Shown here piece by piece: positions 16,440-26,295 of a stretch of DNA of 64,000 nucleotides (within the stretch, counting starts at the first letter, position 1; each line of letters starts with the position of its first letter). The notes below the pieces were generated by a model. That model did not search any database, was not told the origin of the DNA, and saw only the letters and a program-made list of their open reading frames with translations. Source of the stretch: CAINDI01 sp037127585 (GTDB lineage Bacteria > Verrucomicrobiota > Verrucomicrobiia > Palsa-1439); the NCBI GenBank assembly GCA_037127585.1, contig JBAXYB010000003.1, forward strand, positions 14,094-78,093, written 5' to 3'. The position numbers and the translations under genes are program-made.

Positions 16440-17370
16440 CCCTCCGCTTGCCGGCTTTGGCTTCGGCGGTGATTTTTAGGTAGACGTTCTCAAGCTCGAC
16501 CGGCACCTCGCGGTACCAGAGAACGCCGTGGCCTTGCTTCACTAAATCCGCCAGCAACGCGACGATGTCTTCATCCTTACCGGCGAGCGAGACACGGATC
16601 ATGTTGCCGACGACTTGCTGCACTTCGGTTTTGGTCTTGAGGTAATCGGCGGTCTTGCCGGCGTCGCCGGTCACTTCGATTTCGATCATCCGCTGATCTT
16701 CAATTTGATGGAGCACGTTCGCGACGCTGTCGCACAACAACATCTTGCCTTGTTCGATGATGCCGACCCGGTCGCACGTCGTGGCGAGCTCCGGTAGGAT
16801 GTGCGATGAAACCAAAATCGTCTTGCCAAGTTGCTGGAGCGTCTTCAACAACGCGCGCATCTCGATCCGGGCCCGCGGGTCCAGGCCGTTGGTTGGTTCG
16901 TCGAGGAACAACACTTTTGGATCGTGAATCAACGTCCGCGCGATGCCGACGCGTTGCTTCATGCCGTGCGAGAGGGAATCGACGAAGTAATCCTTCATCT
17001 CGTCCGCGCCGGATATCTTCAGAACATCGTCCACTCGTGATTTTCGTTTTGCTTTCGGAATCCGGTGGGCGGCGGCGAAGAAGTCGAGGTATTCCCACAC
17101 GCGCATGCCCCGGTACACGCCGACGGCATCGGGCGCGTATCCGACGACTTCCTTGGCGCGTCGCGGATGCGCGACGACGTCGATGCCGCCGACTTCGGCC
17201 TTGCCGGAGGTGGGGGCCATCATGCCGGCGAGGATGCGGATCGTCGTGGTCTTGCCGGAGCCGTTGGGGCCGATGTAGCCGAAGATTTCTTTTTCGGCGA
17301 CGTTGAGAGTGAGATTGTCGAGGGCGAGGAAGTTCTCGTACTTCTTCGTAAGGTTTTCGGTGCGGATCAC
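16423..17370 (-). CDS. ABC transporter ATP-binding protein
   Basis: 315 residues from GTG 17370, whose GTGA overlaps the upstream stop. Walker A GPNGSGKTT (34-42), signature LSHGMKQR (133-140, with H in place of the usual second G), Walker B VLFLDEPTNGLD (153-164) and the switch His in SSHIL. The C-terminal 90 residues form the accessory domain seen in exporters of the CcmA/GldA/NosF type. It energises the permease encoded next in the operon. Confidence 0.95.
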   Translation of the reverse strand: MIRTENLTKKYENFLALDNLTLNVAEKEIFGYIGPNGSGKTTTIRILAGMMAPTSGKAEVGGIDVVAHPRRAKEVVGYAPDAVGVYRGMRVWEYLDFFAAAHRIPKAKRKSRVDDVLKISGADEMKDYFVDSLSHGMKQRVGIARTLIHDPKVLFLDEPTNGLDPRARIEMRALLKTLQQLGKTILVSSHILPELATTCDRVGIIEQGKMLLCDSVANVLHQIEDQRMIEIEVTGDAGKTADYLKTKTEVQQVVGNMIRVSLAGKDEDIVALLADLVKQGHGVLWYREVPVELENVYLKITAEAKAGKRRVDDAR

Positions 17371-19706
17371 GGGACGGTACCTCCAAGTTCGAAATCAAGT
17401 TCGCGAATCTGCCAGTAGTTGACCGAGGTCGGTTCGGTTAAGCCGAGCGGTTCGATGTCCACCGCCACGAGGAACGAGCGGGTGACCGGGTCGTACCACT
17501 GGGCTGGATTGGGAATGGTTTCGCCGGTAAGCGGCAGGTGGCGTTTCTCGTCGGTCGATTGGATTTGGACGCGGCACTTAAATGCGCTGCCCCGGTAGTT
17601 GACGAAAACTTTGGCGCTGGTGATCTGCAAGTCCGGGCACTCTGCCGGCAAGGTGAACTCCGCGAGAATCGTGCTGCTGCGCGTGCCGGAGTAACGGCCT
17701 TCGGCGCGTTCGACGGTCCGGGCGTCCTTGTTTTTCAGGCGTAACGTCATCAACCCGCGCGGCACCGTGAGTTGCCGGCCAGCGTAGGTGACCGGCGCTC
17801 CGATGTTCCAGAAGTTCACGGCGCGGCGGGCGATTTGTTGTTGGATAGTGACCGGGAAGAGCGGTTGGTCGCTCCAGCCGTAAACGGCGGGGCCGCGTTC
17901 GCGGAAGTTGGTGTTGTCGCCGAGGCGCTGTTTGCCGAGCGTGTAAACCGGGTCGGGGAAGAAGAGGCGGCGGATGCGGGTGCGGAGTTCGTCGGTCGAG
18001 TTCGCGACGACGCGGGTGGTGAACGCGTCGCTGGCGGCGAGGTTGCGGAAGGTTTTGGTGGCGCCGGCCGGTAAATCGCCAAGGGGCGCGATGAGCCGGT
18101 TGCATTTGAAGAAGCAATCTTCCAGCGGTTGCGCGGTCGGATTGTTCACGGTGACGGTCAACCCGGCTTCGCTCAAGACTGCGCGAGCTTGGGGTTGTTG
18201 GCCGTCGGGCAACACCGCCTGGCCGAACATCGCGCGCATGTCGCTGGCACGAATGGCCAACCCCGGCATGCTCAAATCATCATCGACGCGGACACTGAAC
18301 GGGTCGCCGCCCGGCCGCGGTCGGACGCGCAAGGTTTCGGCCGACGCAGTCAGATCGAAGGCGGCGGCGCGCGGCGAATAGAGGCCGAGGACGCTGTGGG
18401 CGACGGCGTGTTCGCCGGCGACGTAGATGACGTTGACTTCGTTGAGGAAGGGTTGCGGTTGGCCTTTCCACCGGTCGGCGGCGACGACGACGGCACCGCC
18501 GGTGATGACGGCGAGAATGACCACGACCGGCCAGCCGCGTTCGGGGTTGCGGGTGAGGCGAAAGGCGTAGAGCACGACGATCAGGCCGGCAGCGAGGACG
18601 GCGAGATAAATCAGGATCGGGCCGCGCCCCAGCACTTTGATGCCGGCCAGACTTGAGACAATGGCATCGGTGCTAGCGGTGCGTTCGAAGAGGCGGTCGG
18701 TGGCCGGGATGGTTTTGAGCGCGTAGCTGAGCAGCTCGGCGCTGAAGTTGGTGGTGCCGGTCCAGCGTTGAAACGCTAGGTCACCGGAATCGAGCGCGAA
18801 GGTGGCAACGCTGCCAAGTCCTTCGCGGCGGACGGCGAGGAGCGGGGAGTTGGTGTCGCCGGCGAGGACGGTGCCGTCCCGAACGACCATGCGGCGGAAG
18901 GTTAGACCGTCCTCGAAGACGGTGGGTGTGCCCCACCGGCGGAGGCGGGGTTCAGTGGCGAGTTTGTCGGCTGGGGCGAACTCGACGGGGGCGATGGCCG
19001 GCCAGCTCGGGTTGACCGGTAAGAAAAGGGTGCCGCCCGCGCGCACCCAATCAAGGATGGCTTGGCGTTGCATGGTGTTCAGATCCGTGGGGCCGGGATC
19101 GCCGAGAATCAACAAGCTGACGCTTTCGTAATCGACAGCCCGGGCCGGTAAGTCGCGGGGCATGACGCTGACAGGGGCGACCGGCTTGCGCGTCCAGCCG
19201 GCGGGGAGATCGCTCGGGGTCCGGTACGAAGTCAGGCGCGCATCGGCGACCAGCATGAGCGCGGCGTTGTCGGGAATGATTTTCCCGAGGATCTCGTACT
19301 GCGACCAAACTTTGAGCCCGCCATCGGTCAGTTTGGCGGTGAGCACTTTGATGACGGAGGTGGATTCGGCTTTGTCCTGGCCGGGTTTGGTGATCGGCGC
19401 GTTTTCGGAAGCGTCCGGGAAGACGGTGAGATAAATGGTGCGGCGCGACTGGGCCGGCAGGAAGACGGGTTTGCTGATGCTGATGGATTGGCCTTGGGCG
19501 CGGCTGGCCGGTTCGACGACGATGGTGGCGTGGCGGTCGGGGCCAGGATTTTCGATGTCCACGCGCAACGGCGTCCAGTGGCGGTTGGGGAACTGGTGGT
19601 TGAAACCGAAGGTGGCGTTGCGGATGACTGGCAGTTCGGTCGAATCGGCGCGACAGACCAGGGCCAGGCTCAACAGGAAGACCGGAAACAAAAAGAAACG
19701 AAGCAT
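17367..19706 (-). CDS. Large membrane-anchored periplasmic protein, first gene of the ABC operon
   Basis: 779 residues. A signal peptide (MLRFFLFPVFLLSLALVCRA) is followed by an Ig-like beta domain (about 25-140) and an alpha/beta domain (about 170-345) with the pattern of the glutamine-amidotransferase-like fold often found in such exporter partners. Two membrane helices lie near 355-380 and 390-410 (ILIYLAVLAAGLIVVLYAF and VVVILAVITGGAVVVAA), then a second large exported part to the end. Similar proteins accompany GldA/GldF-like ABC exporters. The start of the ABC ATPase gene overlaps its stop. Function is otherwise unknown. Confidence 0.8.
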   Translation of the reverse strand: MLRFFLFPVFLLSLALVCRADSTELPVIRNATFGFNHQFPNRHWTPLRVDIENPGPDRHATIVVEPASRAQGQSISISKPVFLPAQSRRTIYLTVFPDASENAPITKPGQDKAESTSVIKVLTAKLTDGGLKVWSQYEILGKIIPDNAALMLVADARLTSYRTPSDLPAGWTRKPVAPVSVMPRDLPARAVDYESVSLLILGDPGPTDLNTMQRQAILDWVRAGGTLFLPVNPSWPAIAPVEFAPADKLATEPRLRRWGTPTVFEDGLTFRRMVVRDGTVLAGDTNSPLLAVRREGLGSVATFALDSGDLAFQRWTGTTNFSAELLSYALKTIPATDRLFERTASTDAIVSSLAGIKVLGRGPILIYLAVLAAGLIVVLYAFRLTRNPERGWPVVVILAVITGGAVVVAADRWKGQPQPFLNEVNVIYVAGEHAVAHSVLGLYSPRAAAFDLTASAETLRVRPRPGGDPFSVRVDDDLSMPGLAIRASDMRAMFGQAVLPDGQQPQARAVLSEAGLTVTVNNPTAQPLEDCFFKCNRLIAPLGDLPAGATKTFRNLAASDAFTTRVVANSTDELRTRIRRLFFPDPVYTLGKQRLGDNTNFRERGPAVYGWSDQPLFPVTIQQQIARRAVNFWNIGAPVTYAGRQLTVPRGLMTLRLKNKDARTVERAEGRYSGTRSSTILAEFTLPAECPDLQITSAKVFVNYRGSAFKCRVQIQSTDEKRHLPLTGETIPNPAQWYDPVTRSFLVAVDIEPLGLTEPTSVNYWQIRELDFELGGTVP

Positions 19707-19835
19707 GCCGGCCGGAAGTCTTACCCGTCGCAGGTAAAAGGGGAAAGTGAAAAAATCAGCGCGAATACCGGCAACTGCGAACTAAGAACCGTTGAACTGG
19801 GAAATGCACGAATCAGGATCAACCGCCAAGTCGCC

Positions 19836-20357
19836 CTACGCACGGCCGGTTGCGGCGGTTACCGGCGATTGCTTGGCGATTAGCCCGTTGATCTCGCGAA
19901 TCATCGCCGTGTTTTCGCTGACGACTTTGTATTCGACCCAAAATGCGTAGAGGTTGAATACCACGACCACCCACGAGACCCATGCGTGCAGCATGCCGCG
20001 CGAGAGGCCGGTATCTTTGGCGCCGCCAAGCAAGGCGGCGGCGATGATCGTGATGCAGCCGAAGGTCGCCATGCCGGAGCTGCGGCCGGTGAGCCGGCGG
20101 ATCCGACGGGTGTAGCCGGTCTGGGGATCGTTCGGGAGATGATGGGTGGCGATGGCTTCTTTGATGCCTTTGCCGGAGCCCATGAAATGCATCATCACGA
20201 CGCAATGGGTCAGGCAGGTGTAGAGGCCGGTCAAGACGCCGAGTCCTTGATGCAGCCAATTGGCGGAGTGATGCGTCATTCCAAAGTAGAGGGTGATGGC
20301 AAATAGGACTACATTCCAGAAAGCCATCCCGATGAAAATCTTGCCCATTTGTAGCAT
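19836..20357 (-). CDS. Four-helix membrane protein, unknown
   Basis: 173 residues from ATG 20357, 6 bases after the aldo/keto reductase stop. Four hydrophobic segments are visible (near 5-25, 35-55, 95-112 and 122-145), with His residues near helix ends (THHSANWLHQG, LTHCVVMMHF, MLHAWV). The His pattern and the neighbouring cytochrome c maturation genes make haem binding conceivable, but no family was recognised. The C-terminal tail is cytosolic-looking. Confidence 0.75.
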   Translation of the reverse strand: MLQMGKIFIGMAFWNVVLFAITLYFGMTHHSANWLHQGLGVLTGLYTCLTHCVVMMHFMGSGKGIKEAIATHHLPNDPQTGYTRRIRRLTGRSSGMATFGCITIIAAALLGGAKDTGLSRGMLHAWVSWVVVVFNLYAFWVEYKVVSENTAMIREINGLIAKQSPVTAATGRA

Positions 20358-20363
20358 AACGTT

Positions 20364-21323
20364 TTATCCCTGCAGTGAACCTTGGACGGCGACCATTTCG
20401 TCGCGGGTGATTTGGGGCAACATGCTCGTACCGACATGCGCCTCGACTTGGGCGCGATCTTTGACGCCGATAATCGCCACCGAGACGGCAACGTTGCTGA
20501 GCACAAATTTCACGGCTAACTGCGGGAGCGTGAAACCGGCCCGGGTGGCGACCGGCCGCAAACGTTCGACGGTATCCATCTGCCGGTCGAACTCGGCCCG
20601 ACTTTCGCCCGCGAGCCATTTGCTGCGAATATCGTCGGGTGCGAATTGGGAGTTCTTGTTGTACTTGCCGGTGAGTTTACCCATCGCGAGGACGCCGCGC
20701 GCAATGACCGCAATCCCGCGAGCCCGGCAATAGGGGAGAATGTCGCGTTCCGCGCGGCGGTCGAACAGGTTGTAGTTGCATTGGACTGCGCCGAGAGTCC
20801 GCTTTTCGTCGAAGCGCAGCACCATATCGAGATCGTTTGTCGAAACGCCGAACGCGCGAATCTTGCCGGCTTGCTGGAGAGTGTCGAAGGCGGCGAGAAA
20901 TTCGGCCCAGCGTTCCGTCCGCCAGATGTGACATTGATAGAGGTCGAGATGGTCGGTTCGGAGTCGGCGCAGGCTGGCTTCGCACGCGCCGATGATGTAG
21001 TCGCGCGATTCGTTGAGGGTCCGGTACCCCGCAGCATCCCGGCCGAAGCCGACTTTGGTCGCGATGTAAACCTTGTCCCGGCAAGGCTGCAAAGCTTGGC
21101 CGAGAATTTCTTCGCTCCGGCCCCAGCCGTATTGGTCGGACGTATCGAAAAAGTTGCAGCCGAGTTCGACGGCGCGTTGGACGGTGGCGACGGACTCGGT
21201 GTCCGTGATTCCGCTCCAGCCGTCGGGCTTGCCGTCCAGCGTAATGGCGCCGCCGAATTGCCAGCCGCCGACGCCGATTTCGCCGACGCGCCACCCGGTC
21301 TTTCCGAAAGTGCGTAGAATCAT
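20364..21323 (-). CDS. Aldo/keto reductase
   Basis: 319 residues, a complete (alpha/beta)8 NADPH-dependent aldo/keto reductase. The catalytic tetrad is visible: Asp60 and Tyr65 in FFDTSDQYGWG, Lys90 in VYIATK and His in LYQCHIWR. The C-terminal IIGVKDRAQVEAHV fits the cofactor-binding end. The substrate cannot be told. Its start overlaps the resC stop by one base (TAATG), so it is co-translated with the cytochrome c maturation genes. Confidence 0.92.
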   Translation of the reverse strand: MILRTFGKTGWRVGEIGVGGWQFGGAITLDGKPDGWSGITDTESVATVQRAVELGCNFFDTSDQYGWGRSEEILGQALQPCRDKVYIATKVGFGRDAAGYRTLNESRDYIIGACEASLRRLRTDHLDLYQCHIWRTERWAEFLAAFDTLQQAGKIRAFGVSTNDLDMVLRFDEKRTLGAVQCNYNLFDRRAERDILPYCRARGIAVIARGVLAMGKLTGKYNKNSQFAPDDIRSKWLAGESRAEFDRQMDTVERLRPVATRAGFTLPQLAVKFVLSNVAVSVAIIGVKDRAQVEAHVGTSMLPQITRDEMVAVQGSLQG

Positions 21324-23251
21324 TAGACCTTTTGGACCAGCTGGAAACTGCGCCAGCGGCGGACCGGTAGGAGGCCGAGGAGGATGAGGCAGACTTGGGT
21401 GCCGTTAAAGAGCATCAGCCATTTGAACGCGGCGTCCATGAAGCCGTAGCTGTGGAGGCCGATGCCGAGCATGTTGACGCCGAACCACGAGAACGCGGTG
21501 ACGATGTTGCCGAAGATGGCGAGGTTCATCAGGCCGCGGTCGCGGACGAGGCCGCCCCAGCGCGCGTGGAGGATCAGCGCATTCCAGATCACGATGAGGA
21601 GCGCGCCGTTTTCTTTCGGATCCCAACCCCAGAAGCGGCCCCAGGATTGATCCGCCCAGATGCCGCCGAGGACCGTGCCGACGAAGCTGAAGAGCGTGGC
21701 GAAACAGACGATGGCATAAACCATATTGGCCAATGCCTTGCCCAGATTTGCGGTGCCGGCTTTTGTCGCGAGTACCGGCGTGAAGACGCCGAGAACGATG
21801 TAGGCCAGCGCCAAGGTGCCGGCAACGAATGTGGCCGCGTAACCCAGCGTGACACAGACGACATGCGTCGCGAGCCAGAAGTTGGTGTCGAGCACGGCGC
21901 GGAGCATTTCCATTGTGTCGCCGCCGAGGGCGAGGTTGTGGGCGATCAGTAAGGTGACGAAGCCGGCCAGTCCGGCGACCGCGCTGCCGAGGCCGATTTT
22001 ATAGACCCGCTCCAGGACGAGGCCGAGTCCGCACGCGCCCCAACCGATGAAGATGGCGGAGGAATAGAGGTTCGTGACCGGCGGTCGGCCTTCGAGCACC
22101 ATCCGGTAGATGAGGCCAAAGGTGTGGACCACAAAAGCCAGTCCGATCAGGAAAAATGCCGACCGGCGCAGGGACTCCGAAAGTTGCGGGGCGGGACCGA
22201 AAAGCAGCAACGCGCCGGCGGCGAGCATGAAGGCGACGAGATAAATGATGGTGGCGTGGAGAAAGACTTTTATCTGGTTGAAGTAAAACTCCGACCGGCC
22301 TTTGGCCACTTCGCGCGCGAAGCCGGTCAGCAGCCAATTCTTGTAGCCGGACACCGCGCTATTGAATTCCGCGGCTTCATCGTGTCCGTACGCCGTGGCC
22401 ATCCGGGCAAAGAAACTCACCGCTGGCGCGAGCGAGCCGCCGCCGCGCAGGGTGCTGAGGACGCTGGCGCCGACGTTGAGCCAGGCGTCTTTGTTGGCGG
22501 GATCGGTTGGGGGCACGGTCAAGGGATAGGCAAAGTTGGCTTGTTCATCGAACTGCTGTGCGAGACCGGAGAATCGTTTCAGGGCGGCTTCATCAAACTG
22601 CTGGCCGGCCTGCTGCGCGCGCAACGCCGCCAGCCCCGCCGGTAACGCGGCTTGAAACTTGGCCAGCAACTCCGCGAAGTTGTGCGTGTCTTCGGGCTGG
22701 ATGCTGCTTTTGAGGCGTTGATAGAGGAGGAGGCCGTTGGCGAGTTTGAGAAGTTGTTTTTGATAGGTCGTGCGGTTGGCGTCTTCGATGGCGCTGGCGG
22801 TGCGCGCTTGGGCCGAGATTTCCGCCAGCCGGTTCTCGAGTTCGGCAAAAGTATAGTAGCGCAGGCCGGATTTCTCGACACCCTTGTCGCCGAGTTTGAG
22901 TTCGCTGATGAGGTCGGGATGATGAATCAGAAAGATCGGGCGCGAATCCGCGATGTCGGGCTTGAAGAAAACTTCGAGCAGCCAGTCGGTGGATTTGAGT
23001 TTGGCCGGATGGTGCCAGAATTTCCAGCTGGGAACTTCTTCCAGCGGCACATCGCCGGTACTGCGAATTTGCAGCAGCGAATTGCGGGCGACCGAGTCGA
23101 AGGGTTGGATGCGACCGTTGAGCAAGACCGGCAGGCGACCGAAGTCCGCGGTATGCATTGCGCTGTCTTTCTTCGGCAACATCACGACAATGATTTCCGT
23201 GGCGAACAGCGCCAGGAACAGCCACGGCAGAGCTTTCAAGAGAGCTTTCAT
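21323..23251 (-). CDS. resC: Cytochrome c biogenesis protein ResC/CcsA
   Basis: 642 residues from ATG 23251, which overlaps the resB stop (ATGA). The first 340 residues are an anchor plus a large periplasmic region (with HTADFGRLPVLLNGRIQPFDSVARN); the rest has about eight helices and the tryptophan-rich haem-handling motif WGRFWGWDPKE, plus conserved His in ATHVVC and GLHSYGF. ResB-ResC form the System II haem lyase that attaches haem to apocytochromes outside the membrane. The long N-terminal region is unlike the short Gram-positive CcsA. Confidence 0.93.
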   Translation of the reverse strand: MKALLKALPWLFLALFATEIIVVMLPKKDSAMHTADFGRLPVLLNGRIQPFDSVARNSLLQIRSTGDVPLEEVPSWKFWHHPAKLKSTDWLLEVFFKPDIADSRPIFLIHHPDLISELKLGDKGVEKSGLRYYTFAELENRLAEISAQARTASAIEDANRTTYQKQLLKLANGLLLYQRLKSSIQPEDTHNFAELLAKFQAALPAGLAALRAQQAGQQFDEAALKRFSGLAQQFDEQANFAYPLTVPPTDPANKDAWLNVGASVLSTLRGGGSLAPAVSFFARMATAYGHDEAAEFNSAVSGYKNWLLTGFAREVAKGRSEFYFNQIKVFLHATIIYLVAFMLAAGALLLFGPAPQLSESLRRSAFFLIGLAFVVHTFGLIYRMVLEGRPPVTNLYSSAIFIGWGACGLGLVLERVYKIGLGSAVAGLAGFVTLLIAHNLALGGDTMEMLRAVLDTNFWLATHVVCVTLGYAATFVAGTLALAYIVLGVFTPVLATKAGTANLGKALANMVYAIVCFATLFSFVGTVLGGIWADQSWGRFWGWDPKENGALLIVIWNALILHARWGGLVRDRGLMNLAIFGNIVTAFSWFGVNMLGIGLHSYGFMDAAFKWLMLFNGTQVCLILLGLLPVRRWRSFQLVQKV

Positions 23252-24393
23252 GCGACCTTCCGTTTCTTGGCAAAGCCAACGAGATGAGTCCCGAATTGGA
23301 CGAGTAATCCCAAACCGACGAGCACGCACGAGAAATACGGCGTGAGCCAACTGGGGTTGTGAACCACTTGGAGGACGGTCCCTTGGTTGTCGGGGTCAAA
23401 GCTGGCTTGGTAGTACGTGTCGCCGTCGTACCGGAGCGGGTTGTTCATGTAGATCAAGACTTCGCGCTTCTCGCCGGTCGCCGGGCGCTCGATGCGGACG
23501 CGGCTCGAGAAGTTTTTGGGGATATCCGTGCCAGGATATTTGTCGTGCTTGAATTCCAGAAGGTGGAGCGTGAACGGCTTGTAGAATCGTTCGCCGCGTA
23601 ACGCGAGTTGATACCGGCGACCGTTGTGGGTGAATTCCTGGGGCCGCGTCAGATACGCGGAGATGAGAAAGGTGCCGAGCGAGCCTTGCGGCGTGACGAG
23701 CTCGACGATGCCGGAGGGCATGTCGCGCCGGTCCATGACGGTTTCGTGCGGCAGTTCGCGCCACCAGATGCCAGCGCCGAAGCCGGCCGTGACGGCGATT
23801 TCGGAATAACCCGGGCCGGTTTTTTCGACGAGAGCCGAGTTTTTGTAATACGTCTGGACGCGAATGGAGAAGGGCATGTCTGCCTGATTGATCTCGCCCA
23901 GCTTCGCCAACCGGCCGGCGGGGATGGCGACGACTTTGTCGGTGGTTGCTTCGGTCGTATCGATCACTGCGAGTTCATATTGACTCGACGCTTCCGAATA
24001 GTTCTTCGTCTCGCCGTGACGCATGTGCAGCATGCTTTCCGTCGAGAGTACATCGGTCAGCAGTTGCCCGAAGAGCAGGAGGACGACGCCGAGATGAATC
24101 ATCGCGATGCCGTATTTCTTCTTGCCGGGTTGGTAGTAGCGGAAGTGGGCGGCGAATAGATTGATGAGCAGGAGCCAGCCGATGGCATAGCCTGCCGGAA
24201 AAATCGGAATCCGCCAACTCGATCCGCCCGGCGCCCAGTAGATGAAGAAGCTCCGAAAGAAATCGTTCTGCGCCCGGTACAACCCAAGATTTACCTGTGC
24301 CAGTGTGCCCCAAAACACCAGCACCAACCCCAGCGCCAGCAAAACTACGGTGAGCCGGAGTGACGTAACAATCTTGTAGAGCTTGGTAAGCAT
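23248..24393 (-). CDS. resB: Cytochrome c biogenesis protein ResB/Ccs1
   Basis: 381 residues from ATG 24393 (MLTKLYKIVTSLRLTVVLLALG), one base after the lipoprotein stop. The helix ending FWGTLAQVNLGLY, a second near GYAIGWLLLINLFAAHF, a third near MIHLGVVLLLFGQLL, a large exported domain and a final helix match the ResB plan. It works with ResC, encoded next with a 4-base overlap, in System II haem attachment. Confidence 0.93.
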   Translation of the reverse strand: MLTKLYKIVTSLRLTVVLLALGLVLVFWGTLAQVNLGLYRAQNDFFRSFFIYWAPGGSSWRIPIFPAGYAIGWLLLINLFAAHFRYYQPGKKKYGIAMIHLGVVLLLFGQLLTDVLSTESMLHMRHGETKNYSEASSQYELAVIDTTEATTDKVVAIPAGRLAKLGEINQADMPFSIRVQTYYKNSALVEKTGPGYSEIAVTAGFGAGIWWRELPHETVMDRRDMPSGIVELVTPQGSLGTFLISAYLTRPQEFTHNGRRYQLALRGERFYKPFTLHLLEFKHDKYPGTDIPKNFSSRVRIERPATGEKREVLIYMNNPLRYDGDTYYQASFDPDNQGTVLQVVHNPSWLTPYFSCVLVGLGLLVQFGTHLVGFAKKRKVA

Positions 24394-24394
24394 C

Positions 24395-25405
24395 TCAGTA
24401 CTTAGCCTCTTGCACGAATTTGCTAAACGCATCTTTCTGGGCGGCGACAATCTTGGCGTCACCCATCAGCTTGTAGAACCACGCTTGCCCCGGCTGCAGC
24501 ACCATCGCGCCGACCAGTGCGGCGGGCTGACCGCTCCGTGCATCTGTGCCGGACATCTCGACGAAGGTTGCCGAACCGCGCGTCAAAGCTGCCTTCGCGA
24601 GTTCGTCGGAGGTCTGCTCACCTAAGCCGAGTTGCTTGCGCCACCGGTTCACATTCGCCGCCAAGCCGCCGCCATCGCCGGCCGACGAACTTATGTTCAC
24701 GGCGGCTTGGCCGCCGGCAATCGTGAACTTAGCCACGAGAAATTGTCCGCCGGTCACTTCCGTCCAGTCGCCGGGCGGCGTCCATTGCGGCTTGTCGGCG
24801 TTCGCGGCGGGCGCGGTTTCAGTGGTCGCGAATTGAAGCGATTTGAGAAACTCGACAAAGACCGGCTTTTGTTGCGCCACGAGTTGATCGTCGCCGGTCA
24901 TTTTGTAAAACCAGGCCGTGCCGGTCCGATGTTGAATGACAGCTAGAATCCGCAGCGGTTCGCCATTCGGGCCGGCGCCGGCTTGCTCGTAAAGTTCAGC
25001 AGACTGACCGGCCAACTCGACTGGTTGCGCGAGCGCCTTCAATTCCGTCTCGGATACCGGCGGTTGACTGACTTGGCCGCGCCACCGGTTCACATTGCTA
25101 AGTTCGCCGCCTGCCGCGCCCGGTAACGGGACGATGCTGACATCGGCTTCCTTGCCGGCTGGCCCTTTGACCCGGAACGACGCCACGCGGAATTCACTTG
25201 GTGCGCCTTCCTTCCAGCCGGCCGGTAAATTCCATTTCAACTTCGGCGGGGCTGGCTCTGCCGCGTGGTCCGCATGGCCGTCGGGCATCGCTGGCGGTGC
25301 CGACTGTTCTTTCGGGACGGTATAAACTTTGATGTCGTTCTGTTCGCAGCCGGTCAGTCCCAGCGCGAATAGGACACATACCTTCACAGGGAAATCGTGA
25401 TTCAC
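24395..25405 (-). CDS. Lipoprotein, unknown; first gene of the ResBC operon
   Basis: 336 residues from GTG 25405 (VNHDFPVKVCVLFALGLTGC); GTG 25387 is an alternative. The lipobox LGLTGC gives a lipid-anchored Cys near residue 20. The exported part holds two similar halves of about 130 residues: each has a WNLPAGWKE / WTPPGDWTE start, VNRWR(G/K)Q(V/L) and AWFYK(M/L)(T/M)GD, so the gene arose by internal duplication. His-rich linker DGHADHAAEP precedes them. Position ahead of resB suggests a role in cytochrome c maturation or electron transport, not shown directly. Confidence 0.8.
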   Translation of the reverse strand: MNHDFPVKVCVLFALGLTGCEQNDIKVYTVPKEQSAPPAMPDGHADHAAEPAPPKLKWNLPAGWKEGAPSEFRVASFRVKGPAGKEADVSIVPLPGAAGGELSNVNRWRGQVSQPPVSETELKALAQPVELAGQSAELYEQAGAGPNGEPLRILAVIQHRTGTAWFYKMTGDDQLVAQQKPVFVEFLKSLQFATTETAPAANADKPQWTPPGDWTEVTGGQFLVAKFTIAGGQAAVNISSSAGDGGGLAANVNRWRKQLGLGEQTSDELAKAALTRGSATFVEMSGTDARSGQPAALVGAMVLQPGQAWFYKLMGDAKIVAAQKDAFSKFVQEAKY

Positions 25406-25453
25406 AGCGTGACTATTACTGACTTTGATTGTGCGGCGCAAGCTGTCGTTTGG

Positions 25454-26137
25454 CTATAACAACACGGCAGCGGTGACAGCCGGTTGGATGCAATCGGGGC
25501 CATCGTTCTGGGGTTTGTTCACGAGTGTGGCGACCGGGAAACCTACCATCTCCGCGGCCGGGTAGGGGACGAGCGCAGGCGTTAATTCGGCCGGTGTCCG
25601 TTCTTGCGAACTTAGCCACAAGTCGTAGAACTTTGGCTGGAGAATTACCGGCATTCGGTCGTGGACTGATTGCACGACGGCATTGGGTGTCGTCGTAATT
25701 AGACAGCACGATACGATCTCTTGGCCGGTCGGATCGCGCCAGACATCCCACAATCCAGCGAACGCAAATACGGCTTTCGATTTTAAGCGGAAGTAGTATG
25801 GGGTTTTCGGTTTGGTCGGTTTCCACTCGTAGAATCCATCGGCCAACACCAGGCAGCGCCGGCGTTTCAGCGGCCCGCGAAAACTGGGCTTCTCGGCGAT
25901 CCCTTCACACCGGGCATTCGCGAGCTTATTGCCGATGGTCGAGTCTTTCGCCCACGTCGGGATTAAACCCCATTTGGCTTTGCTCACTTCGAGTTTTCCA
26001 TCGTTCAAGACAACGACGACCGGCTGCGATGGACAGATGTTAAAGCGTGGGCTGACTGCGGCCGATTCGGGTTTGAGGCCGGTAATCGAATCGGTCAATC
26101 CGCGCACGTCGACGGTCAGTGTAAAGCGTCCGCACAT
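25454..26137 (-). CDS. SRAP-family protein (YedK/HMCES-like)
   Basis: 227 residues. The invariant Cys2 (MCGRFTL), Asn74 (LANARCE), Glu104 (DGFYEW) and His159 (HDRMP) are all present. The family forms a covalent bond between Cys2 and abasic sites in single-stranded DNA, shielding them during replication. The length is normal and no residue is missing. It lies upstream of the lipoprotein gene with a 48-base gap and is probably independent of it. Confidence 0.95.
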   Translation of the reverse strand: MCGRFTLTVDVRGLTDSITGLKPESAAVSPRFNICPSQPVVVVLNDGKLEVSKAKWGLIPTWAKDSTIGNKLANARCEGIAEKPSFRGPLKRRRCLVLADGFYEWKPTKPKTPYYFRLKSKAVFAFAGLWDVWRDPTGQEIVSCCLITTTPNAVVQSVHDRMPVILQPKFYDLWLSSQERTPAELTPALVPYPAAEMVGFPVATLVNKPQNDGPDCIQPAVTAAVLL

Positions 26138-26295
26138 GCCAGTGAATTACCGGAGTGGGTGTGGGGAGTCAATGCTGCCGGACGATTCGGCAACGCTACT
26201 GCGTTCGCCTTAGCTTGTGGCTTTGATTTGGTTGGCAATCTTTGATGTCAATCCGCTACCATTCCGCTAACAGCAACTCAACCCTGGAGGCACCG

